A DNA stretch of 64,000 nt from assembly GCF_000720455.1 (NCBI RefSeq), contig NZ_JOAK01000029.1, forward strand, positions 7,680-71,679, in the 5' to 3' direction. Positions 26,325 through 35,368 of the stretch are shown here, piece after piece. Made by a program: the position numbers and the translations under genes. Below the pieces are notes generated by a model. That model made no database searches. It saw nothing but the letters and a program-made list of their open reading frames with translations, and was not told where the DNA came from. This stretch comes from Streptomyces virginiae (lineage in GTDB: Bacteria; Actinomycetota; Actinomycetes; Streptomycetales; Streptomycetaceae). Positions within the stretch are counted from its first letter, which is position 1; each line of letters opens with the position of its first letter.

Positions 26325-29300
26325 CGGCGGGCCACCTCGTCGGGCGGCTGCACCGTGCCGTTGACCACGAGGAAGTCGGTCTGCACCGGGGAGAAGCCGG
26401 GGCCGCTCGCGATGATGACGCGGGGGCCGGTCTGGTCCTTGGCGAGGATCAGCAGCTGGCCGATGAAGGTGCCGTCGGCCTGCGGGTAGGTCGGCGCCGC
26501 CGCGGCCGTGATGCCCGGCTTCCACGTGAACCGCACCGGCGCGCCGGGCGGGAAGTCCTCGCCGCGTACCGAGGTGACGAAGCCGGGCCTGCCGATCGGC
26601 GGGACGGCGACGATGCGCGGCTGCAGGACGCGCAGCTGCTGCTGCGCGGTGTTGTCGCCGGGGTCGGCGTCCGTGCCGGTGGTGGTGAGGGTCGCGGTGA
26701 CCTGGGCGGTCAGTGCCTTGTCGGGGCTCAGGACGACCCGCAGGACGCTGCGGGCGCCCGGTGCCAGGTCCGGCAGCACGCACGTCCAGTTCTGGTCGCA
26801 GCCCGGCGGCGGCCCGTCGTGGGGGACGCCCTGGGGCAGGCCGATGCGCAGCCGCAGGCCGGTGGCCAGGGCGCTCCGGCCGTTGGCGACGGTGTAGGTG
26901 ACGACGACGCGGCCGCCGACGTAGCCGGGGTTCGGCTGCGCGGTGATGCTCACGCCGGGGCCGGCCTTGGGTGCCGGCGGCTGCGGTGCGGGCGTGGGCG
27001 TCGTGGGCGGGGTCGTGGGCGGGGCCGGCGTCGGGGTGGGCGGGGTCGGCGTCGGCTTCGGGGGTACGGGGGCCTCGCGCACCGGCACCACGGTCCGGCC
27101 GGCGTTGTCGCTGGGGCGGGGGTCGAGGACCGTTCCGGTGACCGACCACTCCACGGGCTGGTCGCCGGGGGTGACGCCGGTGAGGGTGACCGTCACCGGC
27201 ACGGTGGTGCCGGGGCGCACCACGCCCAGGGTGCAGGTCAGGGCGGCGGCGTCGCAGGTGGCGCCGGGTGCGGTGAGCGCGGTGACGCTCACGCCGAGCG
27301 GGGGTGCGACGGTCAGCCGGGTGCCGGGGGAGGCCGCCGGGCCGTGGTTGACGACGTCCACCCGGACGGTGGCCGAGCCGCCGACGGTGAGCGGCGGCGT
27401 CTTCTCGGGTGCCCGCACCGCGAGGTCCACCGACTGCTGCACGGCGGGCTCCTTCTGACGGCCCGGCAGGCCGGTGACGAGCAGGTTGTGGGCGCCGGTC
27501 GCCACGTCCACCAGCTTCAGCTTCTCGGGACTGTTGACGGCCCGGGCGCCGCGGCCGGTGAGCACCAGGCTCTTGCCGTCGGCGGTCCAGGCGGCGTCGC
27601 GGGGCTGGAAGGGCCCGGAGCCGGTGGTCTCGGGCAGTTCGCGGCCGCAGGCCCCCGGCTTGTCGCGGGCGGCGTCGGGCAGCAGGACCCGGCAGGTGCC
27701 GCCGGTCGCGGAGGCCAGCAGGATGCCGCTGCGCTCGTCGATGCGGCCGCCGCCGTTCTTGCGGTTGAAGGCGATGGTGGTGCCGTCCGGGGAGAACGCC
27801 GGGCTGTCGTCGATGACGTCGCAGGCACCGGGGCACATGGTGGCGCTCAGGTCGCGCTGCCGGTCCAGGTGGTCCACCGGCACGGTCCAGACGTGCTTGT
27901 TCCCGCCGTGGCCGTTGATCACCAGGTTGCGGGTGAAGGCGAGCGTCGTGCCGTCGGAGGACCACGTGGGCTGGGCGTCGCCGCCGCGGGGCTGGCCCGC
28001 GGGCGGGGTGATCTCGCTGCGGATCGCGCCGGTGGCGGCGTCCGCGATCAGGATGCGTCCGGGGCCGGCGGCCTGGCCGACGCCGCCGGGCGAGGTGCGC
28101 GTGAAGGCGAGGTACCTGCCGTCGGGGGAGAAGGTGGGGTCGGTGTCCCAGTCCTTGGGGCCGCGGCCGGCGAGGGGCAGGACCGATGCGTTGGTCCCGT
28201 CGGCGTCCGCCGTCCAGATCCGCTGGATGCGGGCTTCGGGCTCGCCCTCGAAGCGGGTCACCACGATCCTGCGCCCGTCGGGCGTGTAGCTCTGCCGCTC
28301 CGTCCACGGGTCGTGCTTGGGTCCCGGCTGGAACAGCGGGTCCTTGGCCGGGTCGGTGTTGGTGTCGGCCGCCGGGTCCTCGTCGAGGATGGTCAGGTTC
28401 AGGTCGCGGGGGTCGGAGCCGTCCGTCCGGGCGTCCTGCAGGGTCACGGTGTGCGGCCCGGCCGCCGAGATCCGTTCGACGACGGCGCCGCCGCCCTTGA
28501 GGGGGCCGAGCCAGGTGGGCGAGCCGATCTCGCGGTTCTCGCTGTAGACGAGCTGCGGGGTGTCCGCCGAGTGCGCGGGCACCTGGAAGACGTGGTCCCA
28601 GTCGCCCTTGCAGTCACAGGTGCGGTCGGGGCTGAGGAAGAGCAGGCCGTTCCCGTCGGGCAGCCAGGCTGCCCCCCGGGTGCGCCAGCCGGCCTGGGCG
28701 CCGGCCAGCAGCTGCCCGTCGGCGCGGCCGTTCGTCCACCGCAGGCGGGGCCCGGAGGCCCCGGTGGCGGTGTAGGCGATCACGTCGCGGTTCGTGGCGT
28801 CGTCCACGGGGTTCCACACCGGTTCGGTGGCCGGGCCGTTGGCCGGGTCGGTGAGCCGGGTGGCGGCGCCGCCGCGCAGGGGGCGTACGTAGACCTGCCG
28901 GCCGGCGGCCCGGTCGCCGTCGGAGGAGTACGCCAGGCGTCCGCCCTCCGGGGATACGGTGGGGTGCTCCTCGTTCGCGGGAGTGTCGGTCAGCCGGGTC
29001 AGGCCGGTGCCGTCGGTGCGCACGAGCCACAGGTCGCGCTGGACGCCGCCGGCCGTGGCGCGCTGGGCCGAGTCGAAGACGACCGACCGCCCGTCGGGGG
29101 TCAGCCGCGGGTTGCCCGCGTCCATGCCGCTGGTCAGCCGGCGTACCGAGCCGTCGGCGGACCGCAGGTAGACCTGCGGGGTCTTCTCGTCGCGCCGGCT
29201 GGCGAAGACGAGCTGGTCGCCCAGCGCGGCGGGCTGGACGTCGAGGTGGACCGGTCCGTCGCCGAAGAGCGGGGTGCTGGTGTCGGACTTGCCGATCGCC

Positions 29301-29494
29301 ACCCGCCCCAGACTGCGGTGGCGCGTACCGGCGTACGCGACCCGGCTGTCGCCCGCGTCGGCCGCGAGGGGCTGCGCCCCGGCGTCGCCCGGTCCGGCGG
29401 CCGCCGTCACCGCGAGCAAGGGCGCCAGCAGCAGCATCGACGCGCCGGCCCTCCCCCAGCGGTGTCGCCGACTGCCGGACCCATCCGTGCCCAT
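26321..29494 (-). CDS. Exported TolB-like propeller / CARDB-repeat protein coupled to eCIS genes
   Basis: 1057-aa protein beginning with a signal peptide (RWGRAGASMLLLAPLLAVTAAAGPGDAGAQP). Residues ~60-700 form TolB/PD40-type propeller repeats: RLTSGMDAGNPRLTPDGRSVVFDSA, RLTDTPANEEHPTVSPEGGRLAYSSDGD and similar LT-x-P-x-FSPDG-x-x-AF units. Two DUF11/CARDB-like Ig modules follow, separated by a Pro/Thr linker (PPKPTPTPPTPTPAP), and an IPT/TIG-like end (PPIGRPGFVTSVRGEDFPPGAPVRFTW). ATG chosen with GAGGTGGG 5 nt upstream; an ATG 30 bp earlier is possible. Export of a protein encoded in the same coupled operon as cytosolic particle parts is unusual. A surface docking or envelope-sensing role is inference. 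Confidence 0.78.
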   Translation of the reverse strand: MGTDGSGSRRHRWGRAGASMLLLAPLLAVTAAAGPGDAGAQPLAADAGDSRVAYAGTRHRSLGRVAIGKSDTSTPLFGDGPVHLDVQPAALGDQLVFASRRDEKTPQVYLRSADGSVRRLTSGMDAGNPRLTPDGRSVVFDSAQRATAGGVQRDLWLVRTDGTGLTRLTDTPANEEHPTVSPEGGRLAYSSDGDRAAGRQVYVRPLRGGAATRLTDPANGPATEPVWNPVDDATNRDVIAYTATGASGPRLRWTNGRADGQLLAGAQAGWRTRGAAWLPDGNGLLFLSPDRTCDCKGDWDHVFQVPAHSADTPQLVYSENREIGSPTWLGPLKGGGAVVERISAAGPHTVTLQDARTDGSDPRDLNLTILDEDPAADTNTDPAKDPLFQPGPKHDPWTERQSYTPDGRRIVVTRFEGEPEARIQRIWTADADGTNASVLPLAGRGPKDWDTDPTFSPDGRYLAFTRTSPGGVGQAAGPGRILIADAATGAIRSEITPPAGQPRGGDAQPTWSSDGTTLAFTRNLVINGHGGNKHVWTVPVDHLDRQRDLSATMCPGACDVIDDSPAFSPDGTTIAFNRKNGGGRIDERSGILLASATGGTCRVLLPDAARDKPGACGRELPETTGSGPFQPRDAAWTADGKSLVLTGRGARAVNSPEKLKLVDVATGAHNLLVTGLPGRQKEPAVQQSVDLAVRAPEKTPPLTVGGSATVRVDVVNHGPAASPGTRLTVAPPLGVSVTALTAPGATCDAAALTCTLGVVRPGTTVPVTVTLTGVTPGDQPVEWSVTGTVLDPRPSDNAGRTVVPVREAPVPPKPTPTPPTPTPAPPTTPPTTPTPAPQPPAPKAGPGVSITAQPNPGYVGGRVVVTYTVANGRSALATGLRLRIGLPQGVPHDGPPPGCDQNWTCVLPDLAPGARSVLRVVLSPDKALTAQVTATLTTTGTDADPGDNTAQQQLRVLQPRIVAVPPIGRPGFVTSVRGEDFPPGAPVRFTWKPGITAAAAPTYPQADGTFIGQLLILAKDQTGPRVIIASGPGFSPVQTDFLVVNGTVQPPDEVARR

Positions 29495-29679
29495 CACGGC
29501 CCACCTCACAGTCCGGTCCAGCATGCTGCCTGTCACCCCGCCACCCTGCGGCCGGGACCCGCGGGTGCGGCAGGGCCGCGGGGCCGGATGCGGGGGAAGC
29601 GTGCGTTGCGCTTTCGGGCAGTGGCGGGCGGCCGTCCCCGCCCACCACCGTCCCCGCGCGCCACCGTCCGGCAGCGCGG

Positions 29680-30393
29680 TCAGATCAGCCCGTTGCGCAG
29701 GGCGTAGCCGACCGCGTGCGTCCGGTTGCGCAGCTGCAGGCGCGTGATGACCTCGTGCAGAACGTTCTTGACGGTCCGTTCGGAGTAGGAGGTCTTGCGC
29801 GCTATCTCCGCGGTGTCCAGGCCCTCCGACACCAGGCGCAGCATGTCCGCCTCGCGGGAGGTCAGGGTGGACAGGGACACGGAGCGTGGGTCGAGCGCGG
29901 AGCGCTGCAGGCTGCCCATGTGGTCGAGGAGTTTCGCGAGGAGGTCGCCGGGCAGCACGCCCTCGCCGTTGGCTATGGCCAGGACCAGCCGCAGCAGCCG
30001 GTCCTGGTCGGCCTCGGCGCGCCGCAGCACGGCGCTGACCCCGCATTCGATGGCGCGTTGCAGGGCGTCCCCGGACTCGAAGGTGCCGACCACGAGCCCG
30101 GTGCGCGTGTCGGGGTTGTGCCGCAGCCGGTACAGCAGTGCGGCGGTCTCGTCGTCGACGCTGTCCACGGTCACCAGCGACACCTGCGCGGTGTCGGCGT
30201 CCGTGTCCGGGACGAGTTCGATCTCGGGGCGTTGGCGCAGCTGGTGGACGACCCCGACGCGCAGGATCGGGTCCGACGCGTACACGGCCACGGTCACCCG
30301 CCGGCCGGTTCTGCGGGGAGGGGCCGGAGTGGGGGGCTGGGACGTGCCGGTGTGGGACGTGAGGACGGGGCTGTTGGTGTCAGCGCAGCGCAT
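29680..30393 (-). CDS. LuxR-type orphan response regulator of eCIS locus
   Basis: 237-aa regulator with a C-terminal LuxR/GerE helix-turn-helix (LSTLTSREADMLRLVSEGLDTAEIARKTSYSERTVKNVLHEVITRLQLRNRTHAVGYALRNGLI). The N-terminal part follows the receiver fold (VTVAVYASDPILRVGVVHQL) but the expected phosphorylation pocket is degenerate and no kinase gene is adjacent, so it is an atypical, probably phosphorylation-independent receiver. It is the first gene on the eCIS side of a divergent promoter, making it the likely cluster-specific activator. ATG selected because GGAGCAGG precedes it; the longer frame adds 69 unlikely residues. Confidence 0.85.
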   Translation of the reverse strand: MRCADTNSPVLTSHTGTSQPPTPAPPRRTGRRVTVAVYASDPILRVGVVHQLRQRPEIELVPDTDADTAQVSLVTVDSVDDETAALLYRLRHNPDTRTGLVVGTFESGDALQRAIECGVSAVLRRAEADQDRLLRLVLAIANGEGVLPGDLLAKLLDHMGSLQRSALDPRSVSLSTLTSREADMLRLVSEGLDTAEIARKTSYSERTVKNVLHEVITRLQLRNRTHAVGYALRNGLI

Positions 30394-30581
30394 GTGTCGT
30401 ACCTGCTCCGTGATGCGTATGTGGGGTAACGGAATTGGCCGGCCTGCTCGGATCTCGACGCTGAGACCCAACCGATGGCCGTACATGAGGAGTTGGAAAG
30501 TCTGTGGGGGCATCGGGACTGCCCGGGGCCTTGCCCCCGCGTCCGTGGAGCCGGCGGGCGGCGTCGGCGTAGCGTCGGGGC

Positions 30582-31934
30582 GTGACATCCCCAGCTGCAT
30601 CTCCCAGCCCTGGCGCGCCCTTCCTCGACATCGAGCCGGTGTCGGTGATGCCGGGCGGTACCGCCACCACGAGCCTGACCGTCCGCAACGACAGCGACAT
30701 CGTCGAGGCGTACCGCCTGGAAGTCGTCGGCGACTGCGCTGCCTGGACCACGGTGGAACCCGAGCGCGTCTCGCTGTATCCGGGCACCTCGGAAACGGTG
30801 ACGATCCGTCTGGCGCCGCCCCGTTCGCCCCAGGTGCGGGCCGGGGACGTACCGCTCGCGGTGCGCGTGCTGCCCACCGAGCAGCCCGAGGCGGTCCGGG
30901 TCCCCGAGACCACCGTGCACGTCGAGGAATTCCGGGAGCTGCGGGCAGAGAGCGCTCCCAAACGCCGCCGCGGCTGGCTCCGCGGGCGCTACCGCATCGC
31001 CGTGCGCAACGAGGGGAACTCCCCGGTGCGGGTGGGCTTCACGCCCGCGCAGCCCGGTGAGGACCTGAAGTTCGACTTCGCCCCGGCCACGCTGAAGCTG
31101 GAGCCGGGCGAGTCCGCCGAGGTGGTGCTGAAGGTCCGCGCCGGCGGTCCGGTGTGGTTCGGAACCCCCGTGACCTGGCCGTTCACCGTGGAGGTGACCG
31201 AGACCAAGGACGGCGAGGACGCCGACGCCGCCACGGCGCGGCCCGACCCGGAGACCGTACGGGCGCCGCTGGACGTGGAGTTCGTCCAGATCCCGATCTT
31301 CCCGACGTGGCTGCTCGCGGTACTGGCCGCGCTGCTCGCGCTGCTGCTCGCCTGGTTCATGCTGGTGCGCCCGGCCGTGCGCAGCACCGCCAAGGAGGCC
31401 GCCGCCGAGGCGGCCAGGAACCCGGCGCCCGCCGCGGACGGGGCGGGGCAGACCCCGGTGGCCGGTGGCGGCAAGCAGCCGGGCGGCGCGGGCACGGCCC
31501 CGGGCGCGGCGAAGGGCAACCAGCCCGGAGCGGGCGGCGGCGGTACGGGTGGTGGCGGAACCGGCGGCGGTGGGGGCGGGCTGCAGAGCTCGGCCACCAT
31601 CGACCTGCAGACAGGCGGCGGCCAGTCCAAGACCGGCTCCTACACGGTGCCCGCGGGCAAGGTGTTCGGGATCACGGACCTCGTCGTCGCCAACTTCCAG
31701 GGCGACGAGGGCGTGGTGACGATCAACTTCGGTGACCGCAAGATCACGACGATCGCGCTGGAGACGTTCCGAAACCAGGACTACCACTGGGTCACCCCCA
31801 TCAGCATCACCGAGAGCCAGACTGTGACCGTCCAGGTGACCTGTGCAAAGCCGGGCACGCCGGCCACCGGCCGTCAGGCGCAGGAGTGCCACGAAGTCCT
31901 CAACGTGAGCGGTGTGCTGAGCGACCTCAGGTGA
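30582..31934 (+). CDS. eCIS-linked single-pass membrane protein with CARDB-like modules
   Basis: 450-aa protein divergent from the eCIS operon. The N-terminal ~215 residues contain two Ig-like, CARDB/COG1470-type modules (FLDIEPVSVMPGGTATTSLTVRNDSDIVEAYRLEVVGDC; RYRIAVRNEGNSPVRVGFTPAQPGEDLKFDFAP). One transmembrane helix (WLLAVLAALLALLLAWFML) comes next, then a Gly/Ala linker and a C-terminal beta domain (YTVPAGKVFGITDLVVANFQGDEGVVTINFGDRKITTIALE). No signal peptide is evident, so the N-terminal modules are likely cytosolic and the C-terminus outside. Similar proteins accompany Streptomyces eCIS loci. The GTG lies 7 nt after TAGCGT, suggesting a leaderless mRNA. A membrane-recruitment role is inference. 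Confidence 0.75.
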   Translation: MTSPAASPSPGAPFLDIEPVSVMPGGTATTSLTVRNDSDIVEAYRLEVVGDCAAWTTVEPERVSLYPGTSETVTIRLAPPRSPQVRAGDVPLAVRVLPTEQPEAVRVPETTVHVEEFRELRAESAPKRRRGWLRGRYRIAVRNEGNSPVRVGFTPAQPGEDLKFDFAPATLKLEPGESAEVVLKVRAGGPVWFGTPVTWPFTVEVTETKDGEDADAATARPDPETVRAPLDVEFVQIPIFPTWLLAVLAALLALLLAWFMLVRPAVRSTAKEAAAEAARNPAPAADGAGQTPVAGGGKQPGGAGTAPGAAKGNQPGAGGGGTGGGGTGGGGGGLQSSATIDLQTGGGQSKTGSYTVPAGKVFGITDLVVANFQGDEGVVTINFGDRKITTIALETFRNQDYHWVTPISITESQTVTVQVTCAKPGTPATGRQAQECHEVLNVSGVLSDLR

Positions 31935-32285
31935 CCCGAGCGGCACGGACATCGTCCGTCAGGCTCGCCCAGGAACAAAGCGGACCCGCTCCGGTCCGTC
32001 CGGAAAGTGTCGACCGGGCGGACTGGTGACGGGTCGTCGGCATTCCCGCCTTCCTGTGGGGTTACGCCGTTCCACGGCTATTGCGTGGCTACTGGACGGT
32101 AGTAAGGCAGCCGAAAAAATATGGCTGTATTTCGACTCCAGCCTCTCTTCCGCACACCTCGGCGGGAGCCTGCCCGCCCCGCGTGAATCACGGTCCACGA
32201 CACGGGACCAAGCCGGATGCGATGGGGGCCGACCGTGGCAACCTGCTGACCAGCGCAAGGTTCTTGGAGCGGAGGTGCACGCGCC
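31935..32285. other. Intergenic region without a gene
   Basis: 350 bp between the eCIS flank and the Scr1-type regulator. It begins with a hairpin and contains a comparatively A/T-rich patch (around 32110-32130) that may hold the promoter of the downstream gene. No coding sequence with a ribosome site was found. Confidence 0.6.
31981..31998 (+). terminator. Short hairpin after eCIS-linked membrane protein
   Basis: CGGACC and GGTCCG form a 6-bp stem with a 6-nt loop, about 47 bp past the stop codon. Weak stem, no T-tract. Confidence 0.4.
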
Positions 32286-33191
32286 GTGGATGTCACCGGC
32301 AACCCCACCATCGCCAGACGCCGGTTGGGGGCGGAGCTGCGCCGGCTCCGCGAGACCAGCGGTATGACGACGCAGCAGGTGGCGGCCCGACTGCTGATCT
32401 CCCAGCCCAAAATCAGTCTGTTGGAGAATGGCCGGCGGCTCATCAAACCGCGCGATGTGCGCGATCTTTGTGAGCTGTACGGAGTCCGTGATCGGCGGCG
32501 CATCGAGCGTCTGATGGCGATGGCCGCGGAATCGGGGCGGCAGGGCTGGTGGAAGGTCTACGGGGACATCCCGTACGGCGCCTACATCGACCTCGAAGCC
32601 GAGGCGGCCGCGATCCGGTGTTTTGAGCCCCTGGTGGTTCCGGGCCTTCTGCAGACTCCCTCCTATGCGCGGGAGGTCATCGCAGGAACGATCCCGCATG
32701 GCACCGCCGAACACGCCGCCGCCTGCCTCCAGGTGCGGCTGCGGCGCCAGGCCCGGCTGTACGCCCCGGGTGACAAGCGGCTCCGCCTGTGGGTGGTGCT
32801 GGACGAAGCGGTGCTGTGGCGAGTCGTGGGCGGGCCCGAGGTCATGCGCGAGCAACTGGACCATGTGGTCCACCTCGGCGCCCAGCCGTACGTCACCGTC
32901 CAGGTCCTGCCTCACGACGCCGGTGCGCACCCGGGTGTCTCGGGACAGTTCTCACTGCTTGAGTTCGCCGACACCTCCGATGCGAGCGTGGTGTATCTGG
33001 AGAGGTTCACCAGCGACCTCTATGTGGAGAATCGTTCCGACGTGCGGCGCTACAGCGACTTGTACGCGCACTTACAGGCCCGCGCGCTGAGCCCGGACAG
33101 TACGCGGCGTCTCATCGCGGAAGTCGCCGGGGCGTACGCCGTCGCCGAGAGCCGGTCGGACGCCCGCCCGCCGACCCCGTCGAACGCCTGA
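32286..33191 (+). CDS. Scr1-type helix-turn-helix regulator (XRE + DUF5753)
   Basis: 301-aa regulator of a family heavily expanded in Streptomyces. The N-terminal XRE helix-turn-helix (RRRLGAELRRLRETSGMTTQQVAARLLISQPKISLLENGRRLIKPRDVRDLCELYGV) precedes the DUF5753 domain (WWKVYGDIPYGAYIDLEAEAAAIRCFEPLVVPGLLQTPSYAREVI ... VTVQVLPHDAGAHPGVSGQFSLLEFADTSDASVVYLE). Members usually pair with a small DUF397 protein, together likened to toxin-antitoxin or sporulation/antibiotic control modules (BldB-associated). No DUF397 gene is seen on either side here. GTG follows GGAGGTG at 8 nt. Confidence 0.9.
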   Translation: MDVTGNPTIARRRLGAELRRLRETSGMTTQQVAARLLISQPKISLLENGRRLIKPRDVRDLCELYGVRDRRRIERLMAMAAESGRQGWWKVYGDIPYGAYIDLEAEAAAIRCFEPLVVPGLLQTPSYAREVIAGTIPHGTAEHAAACLQVRLRRQARLYAPGDKRLRLWVVLDEAVLWRVVGGPEVMREQLDHVVHLGAQPYVTVQVLPHDAGAHPGVSGQFSLLEFADTSDASVVYLERFTSDLYVENRSDVRRYSDLYAHLQARALSPDSTRRLIAEVAGAYAVAESRSDARPPTPSNA

Positions 33192-33208
33192 CCCTGCCGT
33201 CGAGGCCG

Positions 33209-33270
33209 CACAGCACCGCCGAGCCCCACAGCACCGCCGAGCCCCCGGACGGACGTCCAGGAGCTCGGCG
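33209..33270. terminator. 18-bp direct repeat plus convergent terminator hairpin
   Basis: Two exact tandem copies of CACAGCACCGCCGAGCCC (33209-33226 and 33227-33244). The second copy supplies CGCCGAGC, which pairs with GCTCGGCG at 33263-33270 around a 20-nt loop. The hairpin lies between converging genes; the duplicated arm gives two possible foldings. Confidence 0.6.
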
Positions 33271-33311
33271 GCGATCGGTGCGACGAGCGGGACAGTCAGG
33301 CCACCGACGCG

Positions 33312-34868
33312 TCAGTCCTGTCGGGTCGCCGTGCCTCGCCGGGTCCTCTTCATGGCGAAGAAGGCCGAGCCTGCGATGAATGCCAGCGCGGCCGCAGAGG
33401 CGGCAATGACGCCGGTCCCGCTGCCCTGGCCGGTCGTGGCGAGGTCTGCCGGCGCCTCCTTCGGCGCTCGGCCGGTGGCCGCGCTCACATGGGCGAAGTT
33501 GACGCTCTTGGCGGTGTGGCCGGGACCGAACTGGCCCAGGGCGTCGTCGAGGCCGCCCGGCAGGAAGTCGGCCCATGGGGGCTTGCCCTGGTCGTCGTGG
33601 CCTTGACCGGGTGGCCTTCCGTGGTCGTGGCCGTCGTGACCGTGCTCACCGTCGTCGTCGTGACCGTGGTGGTGATCACCCGAGTCGCCTTCTTCGCCCT
33701 TGTCGCCGCGCGGCCCCTTGGGTCCGGCAGGTCCGGCGGGGCCGGCGGGTCCGGCAGGTCCGGCAGGTCCGGCGGGTCCGGCGGGGCCGGCAGGTCCTAC
33801 AGGTCCGGCAGGTCCGGCAGGTCCGGCAGGTCCGGCAGGTCCTACGGGGCCGGGGCTGCCGGACGGGCCGGGGGCACCCGTCGGTCCGGGGGCGCCGGTC
33901 GGTCCGGGCGCGCCTGTCGGGCCGGGGGCACCGGGGCTGCCGGACGGGCCGGGGGCACCCGTCGGTCCGGGGGCGCCGGTCGGTCCGGGCGCACCCGTCG
34001 GGCCGGGCTCACCGGTCGGTCCGGGGGCGCCTGTCGGGCCGGGCTCACCGGTCGGTCCGGGGGCGCCGGTCGGGCCGGGTGAGCCGGTCGGTCCGGGAGG
34101 CCCGGGCGGGCCGACGGCACAGGCCGCCCTGGTGATGGTGTTGGTGTCCAGCGTGACCGCGCCATTGCGCGCCAGGGCGCGGCCTTCGAGTACGGCGCCG
34201 CTGTTCAGCGTGATGGACGTCAGGGCAAGGATGTTGCCCTTGAACTGGGTGTTCGTGTCGAGCGTGGCGGAGCTCCCCACCTGCCAGAACACGTTGCAGG
34301 CGTTTGCTCCGTTGATCAGGGCCACGACGCTCGCCGGAGCCGTGATCAGGGTCGAGGGGATCTGGAAGATGAAGACGGCCTCGGGGTTGTTCTGGCCGTC
34401 GAGAGTGACCGTTCCGGTGAGGTTCAGTGTCGACGAGGCCGTGTAGACGCCGGGCGCCAGCGTTTGTCCGCCGATGTCGGCCGGAGTGGCGGTGCCGGGT
34501 CCCCGGCTCGCCGCGTCGTTGTAGGCGATGACGAGGTCGGACTTCGCCTGAGCGGCGGCGGCGTCGGTGATGTGCTGCGTTCCGTTGACGACGCCGGGCG
34601 GGAAGCCGGTCACCGATGTGCCCGGGTGGAGCCCCAGGTCGCCGTTGATGACGGTGGGGCCAGTGTTGGTGACCGTCGAACCGGCCAGGACCGCGTAATT
34701 GGTGGCGGTCCCCAGGTTCACGGGGGCTTCCAGAGCGTGAGCGAGGTTAGGGACCAGGGTTGCCGCCGCCAGGAGCGCTGCGGGGAGCAGGACGAGGACT
34801 CCCCGTTTGAACAGATTGCGTCTAGGCCTCTTGTCGGGTGGACCCGATCGGATGACATCCAATGCCAC
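33312..34868 (-). CDS. Sortase-anchored ice-binding-like (DUF3494) protein with collagen-like stalk
   Basis: 518-aa predicted surface protein. Order: signal sequence ([26 protein letters not shown]); DUF3494 ice-binding-like beta-solenoid ([36 protein letters not shown] ... [27 protein letters not shown] ... [50 protein letters not shown]), all family hallmarks; about 140 residues of Gly-X-Y collagen-like repeats ([20 protein letters not shown]); a His/Asp/Gly segment ([19 protein letters not shown]) likely to bind divalent metals; and a C-terminal LATTG motif, hydrophobic span and RTRR tail. LAxTG is the preferred signal of actinobacterial class E sortases. GTG start preceded by AAAGG at 7 nt. 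Adhesion may be the real role rather than ice binding. Confidence 0.88.
   Translation of the reverse strand: MALDVIRSGPPDKRPRRNLFKRGVLVLLPAALLAAATLVPNLAHALEAPVNLGTATNYAVLAGSTVTNTGPTVINGDLGLHPGTSVTGFPPGVVNGTQHITDAAAAQAKSDLVIAYNDAASRGPGTATPADIGGQTLAPGVYTASSTLNLTGTVTLDGQNNPEAVFIFQIPSTLITAPASVVALINGANACNVFWQVGSSATLDTNTQFKGNILALTSITLNSGAVLEGRALARNGAVTLDTNTITRAACAVGPPGPPGPTGSPGPTGAPGPTGEPGPTGAPGPTGEPGPTGAPGPTGAPGPTGAPGPSGSPGAPGPTGAPGPTGAPGPTGAPGPSGSPGPVGPAGPAGPAGPAGPVGPAGPAGPAGPAGPAGPAGPAGPAGPKGPRGDKGEEGDSGDHHHGHDDDGEHGHDGHDHGRPPGQGHDDQGKPPWADFLPGGLDDALGQFGPGHTAKSVNFAHVSAATGRAPKEAPADLATTGQGSGTGVIAASAAALAFIAGSAFFAMKRTRRGTATRQD
33715..34110. repeat. 9-bp-based collagen-like coding repeats
   Basis: Dense GGTCCGGCA/GGTCCGGGG type repeats in steps of nine bases, encoding Gly-Pro-Ala and Gly-Pro-Thr-Gly-Ala-Pro triplets of the stalk. 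Two subregions differ: GPAGPAG near the C-terminal side and GPTGAPG/GPSGSPG near the N-terminal side, implying separate expansions. Confidence 0.85.
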
Positions 34869-35368
34869 AGCAGGACCTTTCTTGTTGCTTCGGGCCTCAG
34901 TCCTCCCCGAGGAGGTGCCCAAGCGCCCGCGACGATGACCGCTCAGGGCCGCAGGCCGCCATTCCGCCCCGACGCGCAGGCCGATCCTGAACGGGACGAC
35001 GGAATGGCTACCAGGCAGAGGTGTGATGAGCCGTCATGCGGGAGTATTCACGCATATTTCCCTGCAATAGCAGCAAAACGGAAAAAGCGGCTGCATGAGT
35101 GACGCAGTGTCAGGTTTCAGGGGCGCATGCGTGTGCGAACCCGTCGGATCCCCGGCCGCCGGGCGCGGGAGTCGGCCCCGCCCGGAGGGGCGGGGCGCAG
35201 GTAAGGGGCGCGCGTGGGCTCGTGGTCAGGCAGTCGCGGCGGTGCATGCGCAGTTGGCAACCGGGCGCGTTCCTCGGTTGCGCGTCCTCGACGTGTCCCG
35301 ACCGCCGGCCTCCAACGGGGCCGCGGCGCCCTTGCGGAGGGCTGCGGATCGGCGTCGGGGGGCAGTGA
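34869..35368. other. Intergenic region with 5' UTR hairpin and terminator, no gene
   Basis: 500 bp between two minus-strand genes. Near the ice-binding-like gene there is a CCTCC-ccga-GGAGG hairpin (34902-34915) in its upstream region and an A/T-richer patch around 35040-35095 suited to a promoter. A strong hairpin lies at 35175-35196. Short frames here have no ribosome site and poor codon bias. Confidence 0.6.
35175..35196 (-). terminator. Intrinsic terminator hairpin
   Basis: GCCCCGCCC pairs perfectly with GGGCGGGGC around a 4-nt GGAG loop, about 170 bp downstream of the stop of the minus-strand hypothetical gene. Confidence 0.6.

Noticed and set aside
32286..33191. Toxin-antitoxin pair call for the Scr1-type regulator
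   Set aside because: The expected DUF397 partner is absent on both sides, so only the regulator is reported.
33489..34446. Plus-strand collagen-like frames opposite the ice-binding-like gene
   Set aside because: Gly-Pro-Ala repeats read on both strands because the DNA repeat is near-symmetric; only the minus strand has the signal peptide, DUF3494 head and sorting signal.
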